A stretch of 64,000 bases of DNA, taken from contig JADANN010000279.1 of the NCBI GenBank assembly GCA_018806985.1, positions 248,001 through 312,000 of the forward strand, read 5' to 3'. The position numbers and the translations under genes are program-made. Below, piece after piece: positions 13,901 through 24,699 of the stretch (position 1 is the stretch's first letter; each line of letters opens with the position of its first letter). The stretch is from Angiostrongylus vasorum. Lineage: Eukaryota > Nematoda > Chromadorea > Rhabditida > Metastrongylidae. Below the pieces are notes generated by a model, which was given only the letters and a program-made list of their open reading frames with translations, did no database searches and was not told the DNA's origin.

Positions 13901-16900
13901 AAATATTCATCGAGTAATAATTTTTTCCCACACGAAGTTTAGAAATGTATGAGGATCGTTAAAACTGTCGTTTCAAAGCAAAAAACACATCGATTTGCTT
14001 ATTCATTCAAGTTTGGGTATAAAACAACACTAGAAACTCGGGAATATCTTTGCATTACGTGGCTAATGAAGGGTTCCGAGCGCCAACTACATAGTTGCTT
14101 TGAAAAAATTTCGTATCCGAGATAAAAACACTCATGACGAAGAAGGTGGTTGGCGCCTACAAGCACTTGGCGATGACTATTTTAAGCCGATATTAAAAGC
14201 TGCCCATCCAAAAGCTACCGTGTAAAAACTCAACAATGGCAATTCGCCGTTTAAAGTATCACCTGTATCACCTGTTGTCCCGTTGATCGTCGAGTGACTC
14301 GAGCGGGCGCCAGTAAGTCTTCCTTCTATTTTTTCCCTGTCGCGTGCAAGAGTAGCCCAATGGGTTCTGCTCACTCTAGGGACTCGTTGAGCATCACATC
14401 TTTCTTCAAGGCTCTTCGCGAAGAACTCTGACCATCGGGTCGGTGGTATTCCTGCAGTACGTTTGACATCCCGAGGAATCCAGTCACTACCGGCTCTTGT
14501 CCATCGGTTGTCATTATACGCATTACGTGTCCGGCCCACCTTATCTTCCACTGTTTGGCGTACAGAACGGCATATTTGACGCGTCGTTATCTTGTTCAGC
14601 AATCGCGAGGTTGTTAAACAGCATACATTTACTTCCATAGAAAAACACAATACAATACAACAGTAGCTGACGTTTCGGCAGTATCGCCTTCTTCAGAGCC
14701 GCTTTTTTACGTGCCTTCCAATGAGGGAGATTAGAACAGCTGATTATGGTCGCATAAGGATGATGACTCATATTTGATTTTTTGATCGTCGACGCAGATC
14801 GGATCTTCGGATTCCTTCCTTTCCTTGTGTGGAACGGGATACTCCTAGCATCGTCCTTTCGACAGCGTATTCGATAACGCTGAGTGGTCTCATCCTGCTC
14901 ACGCAGCCACCAAGTTTCTAATGCATACGTTAAGGCAGGAAGTACCGTGTTGAGTTGATTGAGTCGAAAAGGTGGGCACGGAGTCGGGTGTTCTTTGTTC
15001 TCTTCACTACATCCTCGATGATCTTGAAAGCTCCCCAAGCCGCTTGTTTCCTTCTGCTCAGCTCTGGAGTTAGGTCGTTCATCATCATTGATTTCCCGAC
15101 CTAAATAGATATAATTGGAGCATTCGGAGATATTCGTTCCGTTGAGCATGAATGGGGCATGCGAAACCAGTCCGTTCCTCATGAACATCGTTTTTGTGAG
15201 ATTTAGTTGAAGAACAATCTTTCTACAGGCTTTGTCAATGTCGGTAAGCACTCGTTCAACTTGGCTTATGTTTGATGTTATAACGACGATGTCATCAGCA
15301 AAGCGAAGATGGTGTAACTGCCGACCATCGATTTTCACTCCCATATTATCCCATTCCAATGTTCGCATGACGTTCTGAAGGGTGGCGGTAAATAATTTTG
15401 GCGAGATGGCATCGCCTTGCCTAGCTCCTCTTTTGACGTCTGTGATAATATCGTCGTACAATGGTGATACCTTGGTTGTGAAATTTCTGTACGGCGCACG
15501 AAGAATCTTTATGTGCTGAGTAGGGACTCCTTGACTATGCAGTGCTCCAAGACTGCCTCTCCTTGGTTGTGAAATTTCGGTGCGGCATCACGAAGAATCT
15601 TTATATACTGAGTAAGGACTCGTTGACTATCCAGTGTTCCAAGACTGCTTCTATCTAGACTGAATCACAGGCCTTTTGTAAACCAATGAAGGTGAGACAG
15701 AGCGGTCTTTTGTACCCTCGCGTTACTTCAATGAGCCTTGTTACCGTGTGGATGTGGTCCATCGAACTGAATCCTTTTCGAAACCCTGCTTGCTCACATG
15801 GCTGTCCTTCGTCCAGTGTTCTGTCAATCCTGTTTAGGATGACTCGAGTGAAAAAGTTTGTAGACGACAGACAGTAAGCAGATTGGACGATAGATGCCGA
15901 TATCCTGGAGGTCACCCTTCTTGGACAATAACACGGTCATGCTGGTCTTCCAGTGGGTAGAGACCTTGCATTCGGGCAGGTAATGTGTGAAGAACCGAGC
16001 CAGTGTGTTTAAGAGGACTGGCGGAAGGTTCTTCAGCTGTTCTGGTCTTATCCTGTCCGGACTTGGTGTTGTTCGATTTTTCACCGACGAAATGGCATGT
16101 CGGATTTCGGAAAGGAGAACCGGTGGTACAACATATCCATCCTCCTTTACTTCGTATGACGGAAGGTGGACGTGGCTATTGAAGAGATCCGAGTAGTATT
16201 CGTGAATAATTTTCTCCATTGCCTTTCTGGACGCTGTAACTGTTCCGTCTGGGCGCCGGTGTGCAATCATTTTGGTCTTGTAATTGACGAAGCTTCGGTG
16301 CGCTTTGCGAATGCTTTTCCCAGCCTCTACAGCTTCGACCATCACTGCTGCTCTTCTATCTTTAAGATCTTTTATCGCCTGTCTGCATTGTTTTGCAAGT
16401 TCGGACTTAGTTCGCGGTTGCCTGCAGCTCGTGCGATTCCACGCTGGCGTTTTAGCTCGAGTGTTTCTAGACACAAACGTCTGTTGGTAACTTTCGAGTT
16501 CTCAGTTTTCATAGCGCTAACGTGAAGATGTTGAATGAGCCGATCGTATTCTTCGTCGGCCGACTAATGAATTGAATAAATCCCAGTTTGCGGTGGTTCT
16601 GGGACTTCGGTTTTTGAATTTAGCGGCTTTTTCTCCTTTTCGCGAGAAATAGAATCTTGCACGAAGGAGATGGTGGTCTGATCCCGTGTAGAATTTTGGG
16701 ACAACAGCGACATCGGTTAGGCAAAACCTTCTGTTTACTATGACATAGTCTATTTCGTTATGGTAGTCTCCATTGATAGACTCCCACGTCCAGCGTTGAG
16801 GGTGGGGCTTCTGGAATTGTGAGTTACCATGGATTGTCTTGGTCGCCGTGATAAACTCAGACAGCCGCTCACCCTGTTCGTTCCATTCTAATCCGTGGGT

Positions 16901-19900
16901 CCCTATGTGACGTTCTTCAGACGTTCTTCTTGGTCCAATCTTGGCGTTGAAATCTCAAATGATGACCTTGAAGAATGTGTGGTCTTCTTTGTAGAAATTC
17001 TCCGAGCCCACATAGAATGTTTCGACTTCTTCTTCGTCGTAGTTTGATGTCGGTGCGTAAACGTCGAAGATTGTTAAAGCCGGAATTGATCCACATCTTT
17101 TTAATCGTAAACGTCCGATTCGGGTTGTAATCGAATGAATCGATGTTCATGGACAAACTCGTGTTGACGAGAACGCCGACGCCGCCAACTTCTCTATTGT
17201 CGCATGTTCCGAGGAACAGTTCTTCTCCGGTGTCATAGACGGCGTTGAAAGGCTGGCGTCTTCTCGTCTCGGCCAGGCCGATGACGTCTTACTTTATCCT
17301 TCTTTCTTGCATGAGCAAGTCTTCTATCGAGGACTCGGATGCAAGTGTAGGTGCATTGTAGGCACAGATCGTCACCATAGTTCTTCGAAATCCAGGATGC
17401 TTCCATTGGCCCTGAGATTTTAGCAGCCTTTCCGTACTCGTCCTACCCAACGCTGTGAAATTGGGGGCTCTTTCGGGGTCAGGGGAATGAGGCCCGTTTT
17501 TTTTACTGTGTTTGGCATTTTTGATACCCACGTATAGCTTGCTGGGCTCTGAACGTGGGGGGCTGGGTATACTTACGGGTAGCTTGCCATGCTCTCCCGG
17601 TATGGACATGGAGCTTATTTGTTGGAGGCGACTCCTAACCACCTCCCATGTACTTCCCTGTCACTTGATTGCAGGCTTTTTGGCCGAATTGACTCGTAGA
17701 ATACAATCCGCATAAACTAGAACGCATCCACACACGCGTGCATGAATACGCCCTCGTAAATAAAGGACGTATGTACCAAATCGACGCAGCAAGAACAGGG
17801 AGTCCATCCCCTGGATCCACCTGCGTCTCAGGGAAAGCAAATGTCGCTTTTGGTCCGCGATTAAACCCCCTATCCTCCACCTGGGGACGCGCCACGTAGC
17901 CTCGCGACTAATCGGTTCGAGATCCCTCATATGAGGGAGATCCGTGGCCGTTTAAAGTAGAGTGAAAAAGACGAACAGCTCTACAGAGGGGTGTTATATG
18001 AATTGAACGACTGCTAGAAAAAAAATGTCGTCGTGAAGTCTCCATTTCATCGCTTTACTTTTCTAACAGAGCAAAAAACGACTCATTTCCCGTTGGCATT
18101 GTGACATTGACGATGAAATTGAATCCTATAAGAAAACTGATGACGCCCAGTCCATTCTGCTGATGCAAATTTCGCTTATAAGAGTCCCCTGAGGGTAGCG
18201 TTTCTATAGCAGACGTTACGGGGACTGTTAGTTGGCTGCATGTGGCTTAAGCCATCACAACATTCTGAATCCTGGCAAAAAAGAGCAAATCGAAGAAGCG
18301 GGAACGAAATCGAAGGATTATTTCAAAAGTTTTTTAATCTTTTTAAATAGGCACCGATTCTAACAGCTTTTAAAATAAGAATTGAAGCTCTTAAAATGGT
18401 TAGTAAAATTGCGTTTGGGCTACGAGGCATGAAATTCTTAAATCACACACCACCTTTAAGTCGATCAAATAATTATGATACTAAATGCATACTTACGGTT
18501 AAACTGATGTATTATTTAATCCATCATGAATTTCAAAAAAAACTAGGCGAATGACAAACGATATACATTTTCTTCCTTTTTCATTTCATTTCCACTTTCT
18601 AAGATTTGCGCCCTTGGATATACAAGCTCTGGCTCGCAGGTGTCGGCAAATTGGTGCCAGACTTGTCTAGGAGGATAAGAATACTGACTTGATAGATCGG
18701 TATGCTCCCGCAAGTTATTGTACAACCCACAAATGCATTCATTCGTATGAATGATGTTACCAATGAAACAGATTACAAAGTGCTTCTTCGAGGGACGCAT
18801 AATCGAACGTTTCTGGATCCACTGTTAACTTTTATCAGTTATTTGGCTAAGACTGGAAGAAAGGGCGATATGGTTGCAGCCGAAAGACGTGGACGAACTT
18901 CGTTTCAAAGATCCACATATCGTGATCTATTGCAGTCTCTATGATAAGCTTTGCAACCTTCATTTATAAATTTGCTTATAACCGGGATTTTGAGCCAAAA
19001 AGTTACTTAATACGATGTTTGTTGCTGAAAACTATCGAAGATGAAGACCAGTTTGACAGCTCTCGTTTACCGTTTCTGTATGACAAACGCGATAACAGTC
19101 TCCTTTCAATGGAGTCGTCCAAGATGCATTAAAATGTTTACCTAACGACGATGACGTTAGCGTGGAGTAAGTGATCAGTGAGTTCGATTGACGAAATCCG
19201 ATCCGACAAAATATATGAGGCTCATCAACAATCGTTGCGCCATTACGAAGTCGTTCAAACAATAAAGGCTATTCATCAACTGGACACGACTAATGCCTAA
19301 TAAGTTTACTCAGAAGAGGACAAAACCCGACACCCGCTATCGTCAGAGGCAATGAAAGTCCAACAATTCATTGAGTGCTCCAGAAATCATTTCATATTTC
19401 AATTCGTCATTCTTTTTTTCTCCACCTATCAGTCAGTAAGATTCAAAGAAAGTTATAACAACAATGGTTAGAGTTATCCCCTTTTTTTCTTTAATAATAC
19501 TCATATATTGACAAGTTTTAATGAAATAAGTTCTTCGTTTATCTTTCATCTTCTGTTTTTTGTAAGAAATTTTCTCCCATAGTGTAAAATTTTACTAACT
19601 TATAAAGAAAAAGAAGTTGAAATTCTGATTATACGTTAACTTTTTTTTCAAAAACCCTACCGTAAAAATTGTATTAGGCAGTAAATAAAAAAAAGTTAAC
19701 ATTGTGATTTCAACTACGCCCTCAGCTTAACTGGGTTCGTTGCCGATTTGGTCTCTCTAGATCAATCCCGTTGACGGAAGATTGTTGATGGAGCTGATCG
19801 ATAGACCTAGCTGAGAGACAGGTGAAACGAAAGACCCACATGGTGTGGTGGTGAACGCGTAATACCCCGGAAAGGGTAATAGCACGTTCGTTCCCCACCG

Positions 19901-22900
19901 CAGACACCTGTGGTCCTGTGTTTTGCAAATATCAGAGCAAATCCGATGTTATTTCCCTTTTAATTGCAGTAGTCTATAAAGCGCAACAGCTTAGGAGTTT
20001 TTTTTCTTTTTTCATTATGTTTCATTAAGTTGATTTCAGTTCATCATTTCATTTTTCATTTTTCATTTTCCTTCCCACATAACAGACAGGAGTTTTGAAA
20101 TGAAATGACCTAATTGACCTGAATACAAGATAATTTGAGTGACTATAAGGTTCATTAACATCGGATCATTCATCATCGTTCTTTGTTTACTAACTGAAGT
20201 CAATTGGTACTGCACTATTTCTAGAGGAGGATAATGATACCGTATGGTAACAGAGACTTGGTGACGTCTAGCCCATTTTCATTACCGATCAATACGTATT
20301 AATCTGCTATAACGTGGAACATCTCCAAATAAGAGATCATGTAGAGATGAACGAAACACAACCGACTTTCTAGCTCAGATTCGTAAATGAAACTAGTGGA
20401 ACTACAAAGTACAACAAAACTAACAAACCTGACGTTCACTGAGACTCAACGATTTCGCCAATTTCTTTCGTTCTTGTGGACTTAGGTATTTATGTGAGTA
20501 AAATTTACTCTCAAGAGCATCCGTTTGTTCATTAGTGAATCTAAATAAACAATAAAGACGATAGCACGCTAAAAATGAGAGTAATAGTGGGATGTTTAAA
20601 TTTAATTACAAACAAATCTTACCGAATTTGACCTCCCTTGCGTTTCTGTTGCGTTTTTTGTAAAAATGGGTAAAGCCAAGAAATACATGGATCCCAAAAG
20701 CCATGAGGAGTTCTGTGCACTGGAAAAGCTGTGCATTGAAAGTTCTTAAGGACACACAAGTCATGTAGAAGGAGCCATATCCGATAAATCAGCGTCAAAT
20801 TTAAGTGCATGAACAACTTTAAAACACCGAAATACTTTTTTTAGTTGATGATTAATTATAACAAGGGACTACTGCAAAAACGTCTAGCAGCAAAAAATGT
20901 TAACTACTCAACAAATCAGTGAAATTCACTAAGTATGAGGAGCATTGCTTGTATTCCTCAATATGTTGAGCTCAAGAGCCATTCCAGCAAAATTCTAATG
21001 CTGTACAGTAGTAAACCATCGTTTTTGCTCTAAAGCGTTTTAGGCGAAAAAAACTTTTATAGACATTAATGATTTTGGTCAGCGTCCTTGATTTTCAATA
21101 ATGTGGATAATTGTGTTTTTCTCGTATTCATTCTAAACACGACGGTTGGAGTAGTTTAATTTCGTCATTAAAAAAAGAAAAAAGTAACGCTTTCCAATCG
21201 TGAATCGTGATAGTTTTCTAGTTGCTGTGATTCGTATGTTCATTTCATAGTGTAACATAACTTTACTATTACTGCAATAGCAAGATTTCATGCGAAAAAC
21301 ACTATTTCATTAAGAATAGAAAATCTAAGGCCAAACGAATGTCCTGTTTAACCAGCATAGTTTTTGAGATAATCGCTGTGAAAATCGTTGGTGAAAAAAA
21401 CGGTTTGTGAGTTAGTTGTTGATTAGATTTTTTGATGGTATTGGTTTTCTTTCGGGTGCACAAAATGTCTGATCACCGTCCGATCCACGACCAATTCCAT
21501 TGAATTTCGTCCCTCCCTCGTTGAGATAGCGCAATATGCTTGGTATGATACGTGTATACGATAGCGCTCAAGTGTGTGTGGATGGATGGTTGCTGTACGG
21601 ACTGGCGGACGGCTTAGCGGCTCCCTTTCTGATAATTGTTTAAGAGAGCGACTTGAAGTGTGTGTTGACAACGAAAAATACCGCAAACCCGATCTGATCG
21701 CATTACAAATCCGACACTCGACGAGCTCGATTTCTTCGAAAAACACAGACACTGATTTAGCGGCTCATTGAATGCGAAAAAAAGAGCCCAAGACGCTATC
21801 AAACAACAGGGAACAGTGCAATTGGACCGCGTCTTTTTGTTCAGCTCTTTACACAGCACACTTTAAATACGATCCTCCGTTAGTGGGTGGAAAAGAGAAT
21901 ATTTCTTCTAAGCAATACCTTATTTCCAGTGAGCAATTAGTAGCTTATCCAGTCAGTCACAGTACTGCAGCAAAGGTCACACTCGTATTATTTCTTTCAA
22001 GCGCTTCGTACATAATATTTCCACCCCCAACCATTGTTTCATCACAATGAGCCTGTAGGGGCATTCTTTCTGCAAGGCTACGATGTGCCCTAATGGTTGT
22101 AATCCACACCGAGGTCTTCCAAGCCGAGAAAGAGCTCGACATTTCTATCTGAAGTTCCGATCAAGAGCAAACCATGATCACGAAAAAGACTAACTGATAA
22201 AATCCAAATGGTTAGTTTCTGGGCGAAAAACGATGCAAATAGATGGTTTCGTGCTAAAAAGTATGATATCCTATCTATCTCTATCCATCTATATCCTATA
22301 TCTATATCCTTTGAGTGAGCGAAGCTTGCCTATCGTCTTTAGCTCCCGACAAAAACTGATAAAGATATTACTTGTACCTGCATGGATAACTCGACTACCA
22401 ACGAGATAATGTGCGATATAAGCAACTTGACTAGAATATCCCCTAGGCGGTTGTCATTTCTAGTGAATGTACAGTATTTGTTCAATTATTTCTCTCGTAA
22501 GTGGACAACTTACGAAGTGCGCTATAACTTACTTATGTGTCCAACCACAAGTTCACATTGCTTGTCTAAAGCTTTACTAATCACAATCAAAAAATAAGTC
22601 TTTGTTATGGGAGGAAACGTGTGCTGAATAACAACCTCGTCATTGCTGTAAAAAAAGAAAACGACAGATTTATAATACAATGCCGAGGTTAATAGAAGAA
22701 TCGATCTTAGGAACTGAGTCTTTATTATTTTGCTAACTTGTGCTTGGCAGACATGCTATCTCGCACACTTGCTCGAGGAATTTTCTAGCCCACCACGCTT
22801 ACGAAAGAAGAAATCCGTTGGACTGAAGTGGATTATGAAAGTGAACGAATGCTTGAAATGTTTTAACATTCCTCGTTTAAAACATTTGGCTTCATACAGA

Positions 22901-24694
22901 TGCAAAACACTTATTCCAAGTAATTTGAATATTATTTCAGCAGGCTTTTTTTCAACAAAGATATTTATGAAAAAACAGTCGATAGTAAATCATGTTTGAA
23001 AATTTTAAAGATGTCAGCTTCTCCGGCATTAAATCTACCACCAGATGAAAGTTCTTTAGAATGAAGAGCCTCCATCGAGAATAGTAAGTTTAATCTAAAA
23101 TGTAACATATGAAAGCCTCATTCATAAGGGATTCTCACTATGAGCAAATATTACTCATCTATAGTAAAGACGTTACTGGCAAACACTACCTAAGTATACT
23201 ACGGTAACTGTAGTCCGGTGATGTCTATTTATAGCCGATAGATAGCGACCGAATAATCCTGTTAATCTTAATCTATAATTATATGGATTACATTTTTTTG
23301 GGGATGATTACGGTAATAGAAAATATTTTCAGTGTAGATAATCCCTAATACGTCAACCGTGAACGTCGAGTGTAATACTCACAGTGGTAGTATGTTGTTA
23401 GCATTAGACGATACGACTAATGAGATTAACCAGATTACTTCGTTTATTTGCGTATTCCTGGAAAGACAACAAAAGATAACGATGACTCCTTGGCTGGTAT
23501 CTATGATTTTAGATACTCATAAATGATTGCTTTCTAGTCTCCTTCATAATCATCACGTTTAAGCACTCGTCACCAGAGTTTAGATACTCGCACCGCGTTT
23601 TTTCCTCATCTTGCCCTTCTTCTTGCTCTTTTTAAGTAGAAAAGCGTTTAGCACTCTTTTCATTCACAAATGGTTTTCTGATTTATTTTTTCGCATTGTC
23701 GAAACAAACTGAGAATGGTGACAAATGTTAATATGAATGTAAGAACAGCTTACTTCCAGATAGTGTGATTTGTGTTTGTAGTGATGGTGTTGCATGTGAA
23801 GCGTTCACCATTTGTGCAGCGGCAAGTTGTTGGGTGAAATTCATGTAGTTGACAGCATTGTACCATGTCGGATGGCCCAATGTTCCTGGATGTAAATTGA
23901 AAAAAAGTCGGGAAAACGTCCCTCAACGAGAGATTTTCATGGAATGTTTTGAGTTTTCATTGTTTGCTTAAGCGAAGATGTTTTCATTATGGACATATTA
24001 TTCTTCCCTGAAGAAATTCAATAATAAAAATCGGAAATCTTTATTAAAGTAGCTGTAATAAAAAAAGAAACTTTTCCACTTCGTTATATTGTATGGATTC
24101 TATCTGGGAGGTATTCCAAATATGCTCAAGTGGTCTCCTTCAATTTTTTTAAGCAAATTTATGAAAACTTGGGCGAATGCTCGCTTAGAAACCTACACTT
24201 AATAAACGCAATAAGACGTAGTTATAAAAGTGATTTCACGTTGTCATTGTTCATTTCATTCGCAGTCACAAAAATGTATAGTTCTCAATTTAAATGAAAG
24301 GAAGTCCCTCAATCAGACCCACTATTGCATGGAAGTAAATAAGGAACTACTTGTATGCTGGCTAGCTGTCAAGAGCGTTTCGACACTTCTATTTTCTTTA
24401 TCGAAGATGTTTATTAAATACAATTACCATTAGTCACCGAAGCCAGTGGAGATGTTTCATTGTTTGAACATGCTGCGGATTCCGATGAGCAACAACTGCG
24501 TGATCGCTCCGGATATTCTTGTTCCTTCAATGAATTTTCTGGTAATAAAATGTCTCTTGCTATTAGAATAGCTAACAACAAATGATAACTTTTACCAGAC
24601 CACTGGACAATGAGAGCTCTGTAAGACTTACCTCTTTTGGCCTCCCGAAACTTGGTGACTGCAATAGCACGTCGATGGAAAATTTCTGCTCCAT
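10933..24694 (-). CDS. pha-2: homeobox transcription factor, PHA-2/HHEX orthologue, six exons
   Basis: Exons, 5' to 3': 24694-24632, 24524-24428, 23885-23754, 20728-20623, 20540-20429 and 11181-10933. All junctions have GT donors and AG acceptors, and phases agree. The product is about 252 residues. The N-terminus has [11 protein letters not shown], a repressor-like FSIDxLL motif. Residues 119-121 read PFLQ just before KRKGGQIRF, as in vertebrate HHEX. The homeodomain spans about 127-186: [13 protein letters not shown], then LSERQ (end of exon 5) and [14 protein letters not shown] (exon 6), with Trp48, Phe49, Asn51 and Arg53 intact. The last splice lies between homeodomain residues 44 and 45, a classic site. 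In C. elegans PHA-2 acts in pharyngeal isthmus development; a nuclear DNA-binding role is inferred. Uncertain points: exon 2 has a better-looking acceptor at 24539 (TTACCAG), but only the acceptor at 24525 keeps frame with exon 1. The tail after GEN in exon 6 could be spliced further rather than run to the stop at 10933. Confidence 0.93.
11240..11430 (-). repeat. family B SINE-like repeat, partial
   Basis: Contains the family signature TTCTGAGATATCTGCAAAAC, the degenerate tRNA-like GCGCCACTGAAGCTC stretch on the minus strand and CTCAGTCAGTTTCTC. It lies in the last intron of the homeobox gene. Confidence 0.6.
11440..12670. other. AT-rich intron sequence
   Basis: Part of the 9.2 kb last intron of the homeobox gene. 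No exon or repeat recognised; the 69-codon frame at 12266-12475 is not supported. Confidence 0.45.
12675..12965 (+). repeat. family A SINE-like repeat, near full length
   Basis: Begins with a tRNA-like head (GGGCGCATGTGGAGCAGTGG as A-box region, TTGAATCGATCCC as B box). It continues with CAGACTTGTCTGGGAGGATA and AGATATGCATTCATTCACCT and ends in GAGAGCTTTATCC plus a T-rich tail. Sits in the homeobox gene intron, antisense to it. Confidence 0.85.
13130..13430 (-). repeat. family A SINE-like repeat
   Basis: Minus-strand copy with all the family blocks: the TATCGAGCCAGTG segment, CAGACAAGTCTGGTACCAAT on the plus strand, and a head ending near GCGCCTCCAAG. Several open frames over 60 codons in this region come only from this repeat. 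Confidence 0.85.
13470..13880 (+). repeat. family C SINE-like repeat
   Basis: Shares CTCATCCATCCGGAGTC-like text, CACACGTGAAAAGTCGGAA and GGATGATGG with copies at 35.1, 41.2, 43.6, 44.5 and 59.3 kb. Its tRNA-like head is weak in this copy. It is immediately adjacent to an inverted family A copy. Confidence 0.7.
14541..15461 (-). pseudogene. RTE reverse transcriptase palm/thumb fragment
   Basis: The longest open frame of the retrotransposon, 306 codons. It carries [19 protein letters not shown], then FADDIVVI (catalytic Asp pair), then the downstream YLGREIN and [18 protein letters not shown] stretches. The final 40 or so codons are not RT. They come from a small inserted element, after which RT homology resumes in another frame at about 14580. 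No initiation codon of its own is implied. Confidence 0.85.
14590..14785. mobile_element. small element inserted in the RTE reverse transcriptase
   Basis: Interrupts homology between the STIKK block and the MPFCTPN block of the RT frame. Its minus strand carries GGCTCTGAAGAAGGCGATAC followed by TGCCGAAACGTCAGC, a motif shared with 50143-50178. Adjacent text GCGAGGTTGTTAA recurs near 42109. The exact ends are estimates. Confidence 0.6.
15474..15650 (-). repeat. tandem duplication of about 90 bases inside the retrotransposon
   Basis: The block starting CCTTGGTTGTGAAATTTC and ending CTCCAAGACTGCCTCT-like text occurs twice in a row with about 90% identity. It falls in the part of the RT between the fingers and palm blocks, so it probably arose after loss of function. 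Confidence 0.8.
15824..16474 (-). pseudogene. RTE linker and N-terminal reverse transcriptase fragment
   Basis: A 216-codon frame covering the linker after the endonuclease and the first RT blocks: [39 protein letters not shown] and [15 protein letters not shown] frameshift ends it. The next block ([20 protein letters not shown]) continues in another frame at 15915-15655. Confidence 0.85.
18595..18750 (+). repeat. family A SINE-like repeat, truncated
   Basis: Only the middle remains: GGTGCCAGACTTGTCTAGGA, the TTGATAGATCGGTA segment and an AAATGCATTCATTCG block. Head and tail are missing. Confidence 0.65.
18750..19670. other. intron sequence, no exon supported
   Basis: Contains plus-strand frames of 80 and 63 codons (18702-18944 and 18941-19132) with no recognised motif. 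It lies in the last intron of the homeobox gene, opposite strand. Confidence 0.4.
19675..19965 (+). repeat. family B SINE-like repeat
   Basis: Near-complete copy with CTCAGCTTAACTGGGTTCG, AGATCAATCCCGTTGACGG, CTAGCTGAGAGACAGG, the tRNA-like CATGGTGTGGTGGTGAACGC stretch and GTTCGTTCCCCACC as B-box region, ending TTTTGCAAATATCAGAGC. Confidence 0.85.
20732..23753. other. third intron of the homeobox gene
   Basis: No recognised gene. A moderately GC-rich part (21430-22140) carries overlapping frames of 80-109 codons on both strands (for example 21423-21752 minus and 21772-22050 plus) with no known motif. They are left unannotated. Confidence 0.4.
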
Positions 24695-24699
24695 TGAAA

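Larger units (their letters stand above)
14250..17930 (-). mobile_element. RTE-type non-LTR retrotransposon, decayed, nearly full length
   Basis: Minus-strand order: 5' region about 17930-17640, apurinic-type endonuclease about 17450-16600, reverse transcriptase about 16480-14900, and 3' end near 14250 with a short GGTGATAC repeat typical of RTE tails. Visible motifs are [21 protein letters not shown] endonuclease text, DFNAKIG preceded by a stop, [40 protein letters not shown] and the catalytic FADD at [11 protein letters not shown]. It is dead: a stop interrupts the start of the endonuclease (ERRIK*), a second stop replaces the Gly before DFNAKIG, and frameshifts lie near 17090 and 15830. 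There is an internal tandem duplication at 15474-15650, and a roughly 195-base insertion at 14590-14785. It lies in the last intron of the homeobox gene, in the same orientation as the gene. Confidence 0.9.

Noticed and set aside
21423..22050. Frames of 80-109 codons inside homeobox intron 3
   Set aside because: Overlapping on both strands, no recognised motif, no splice structure.
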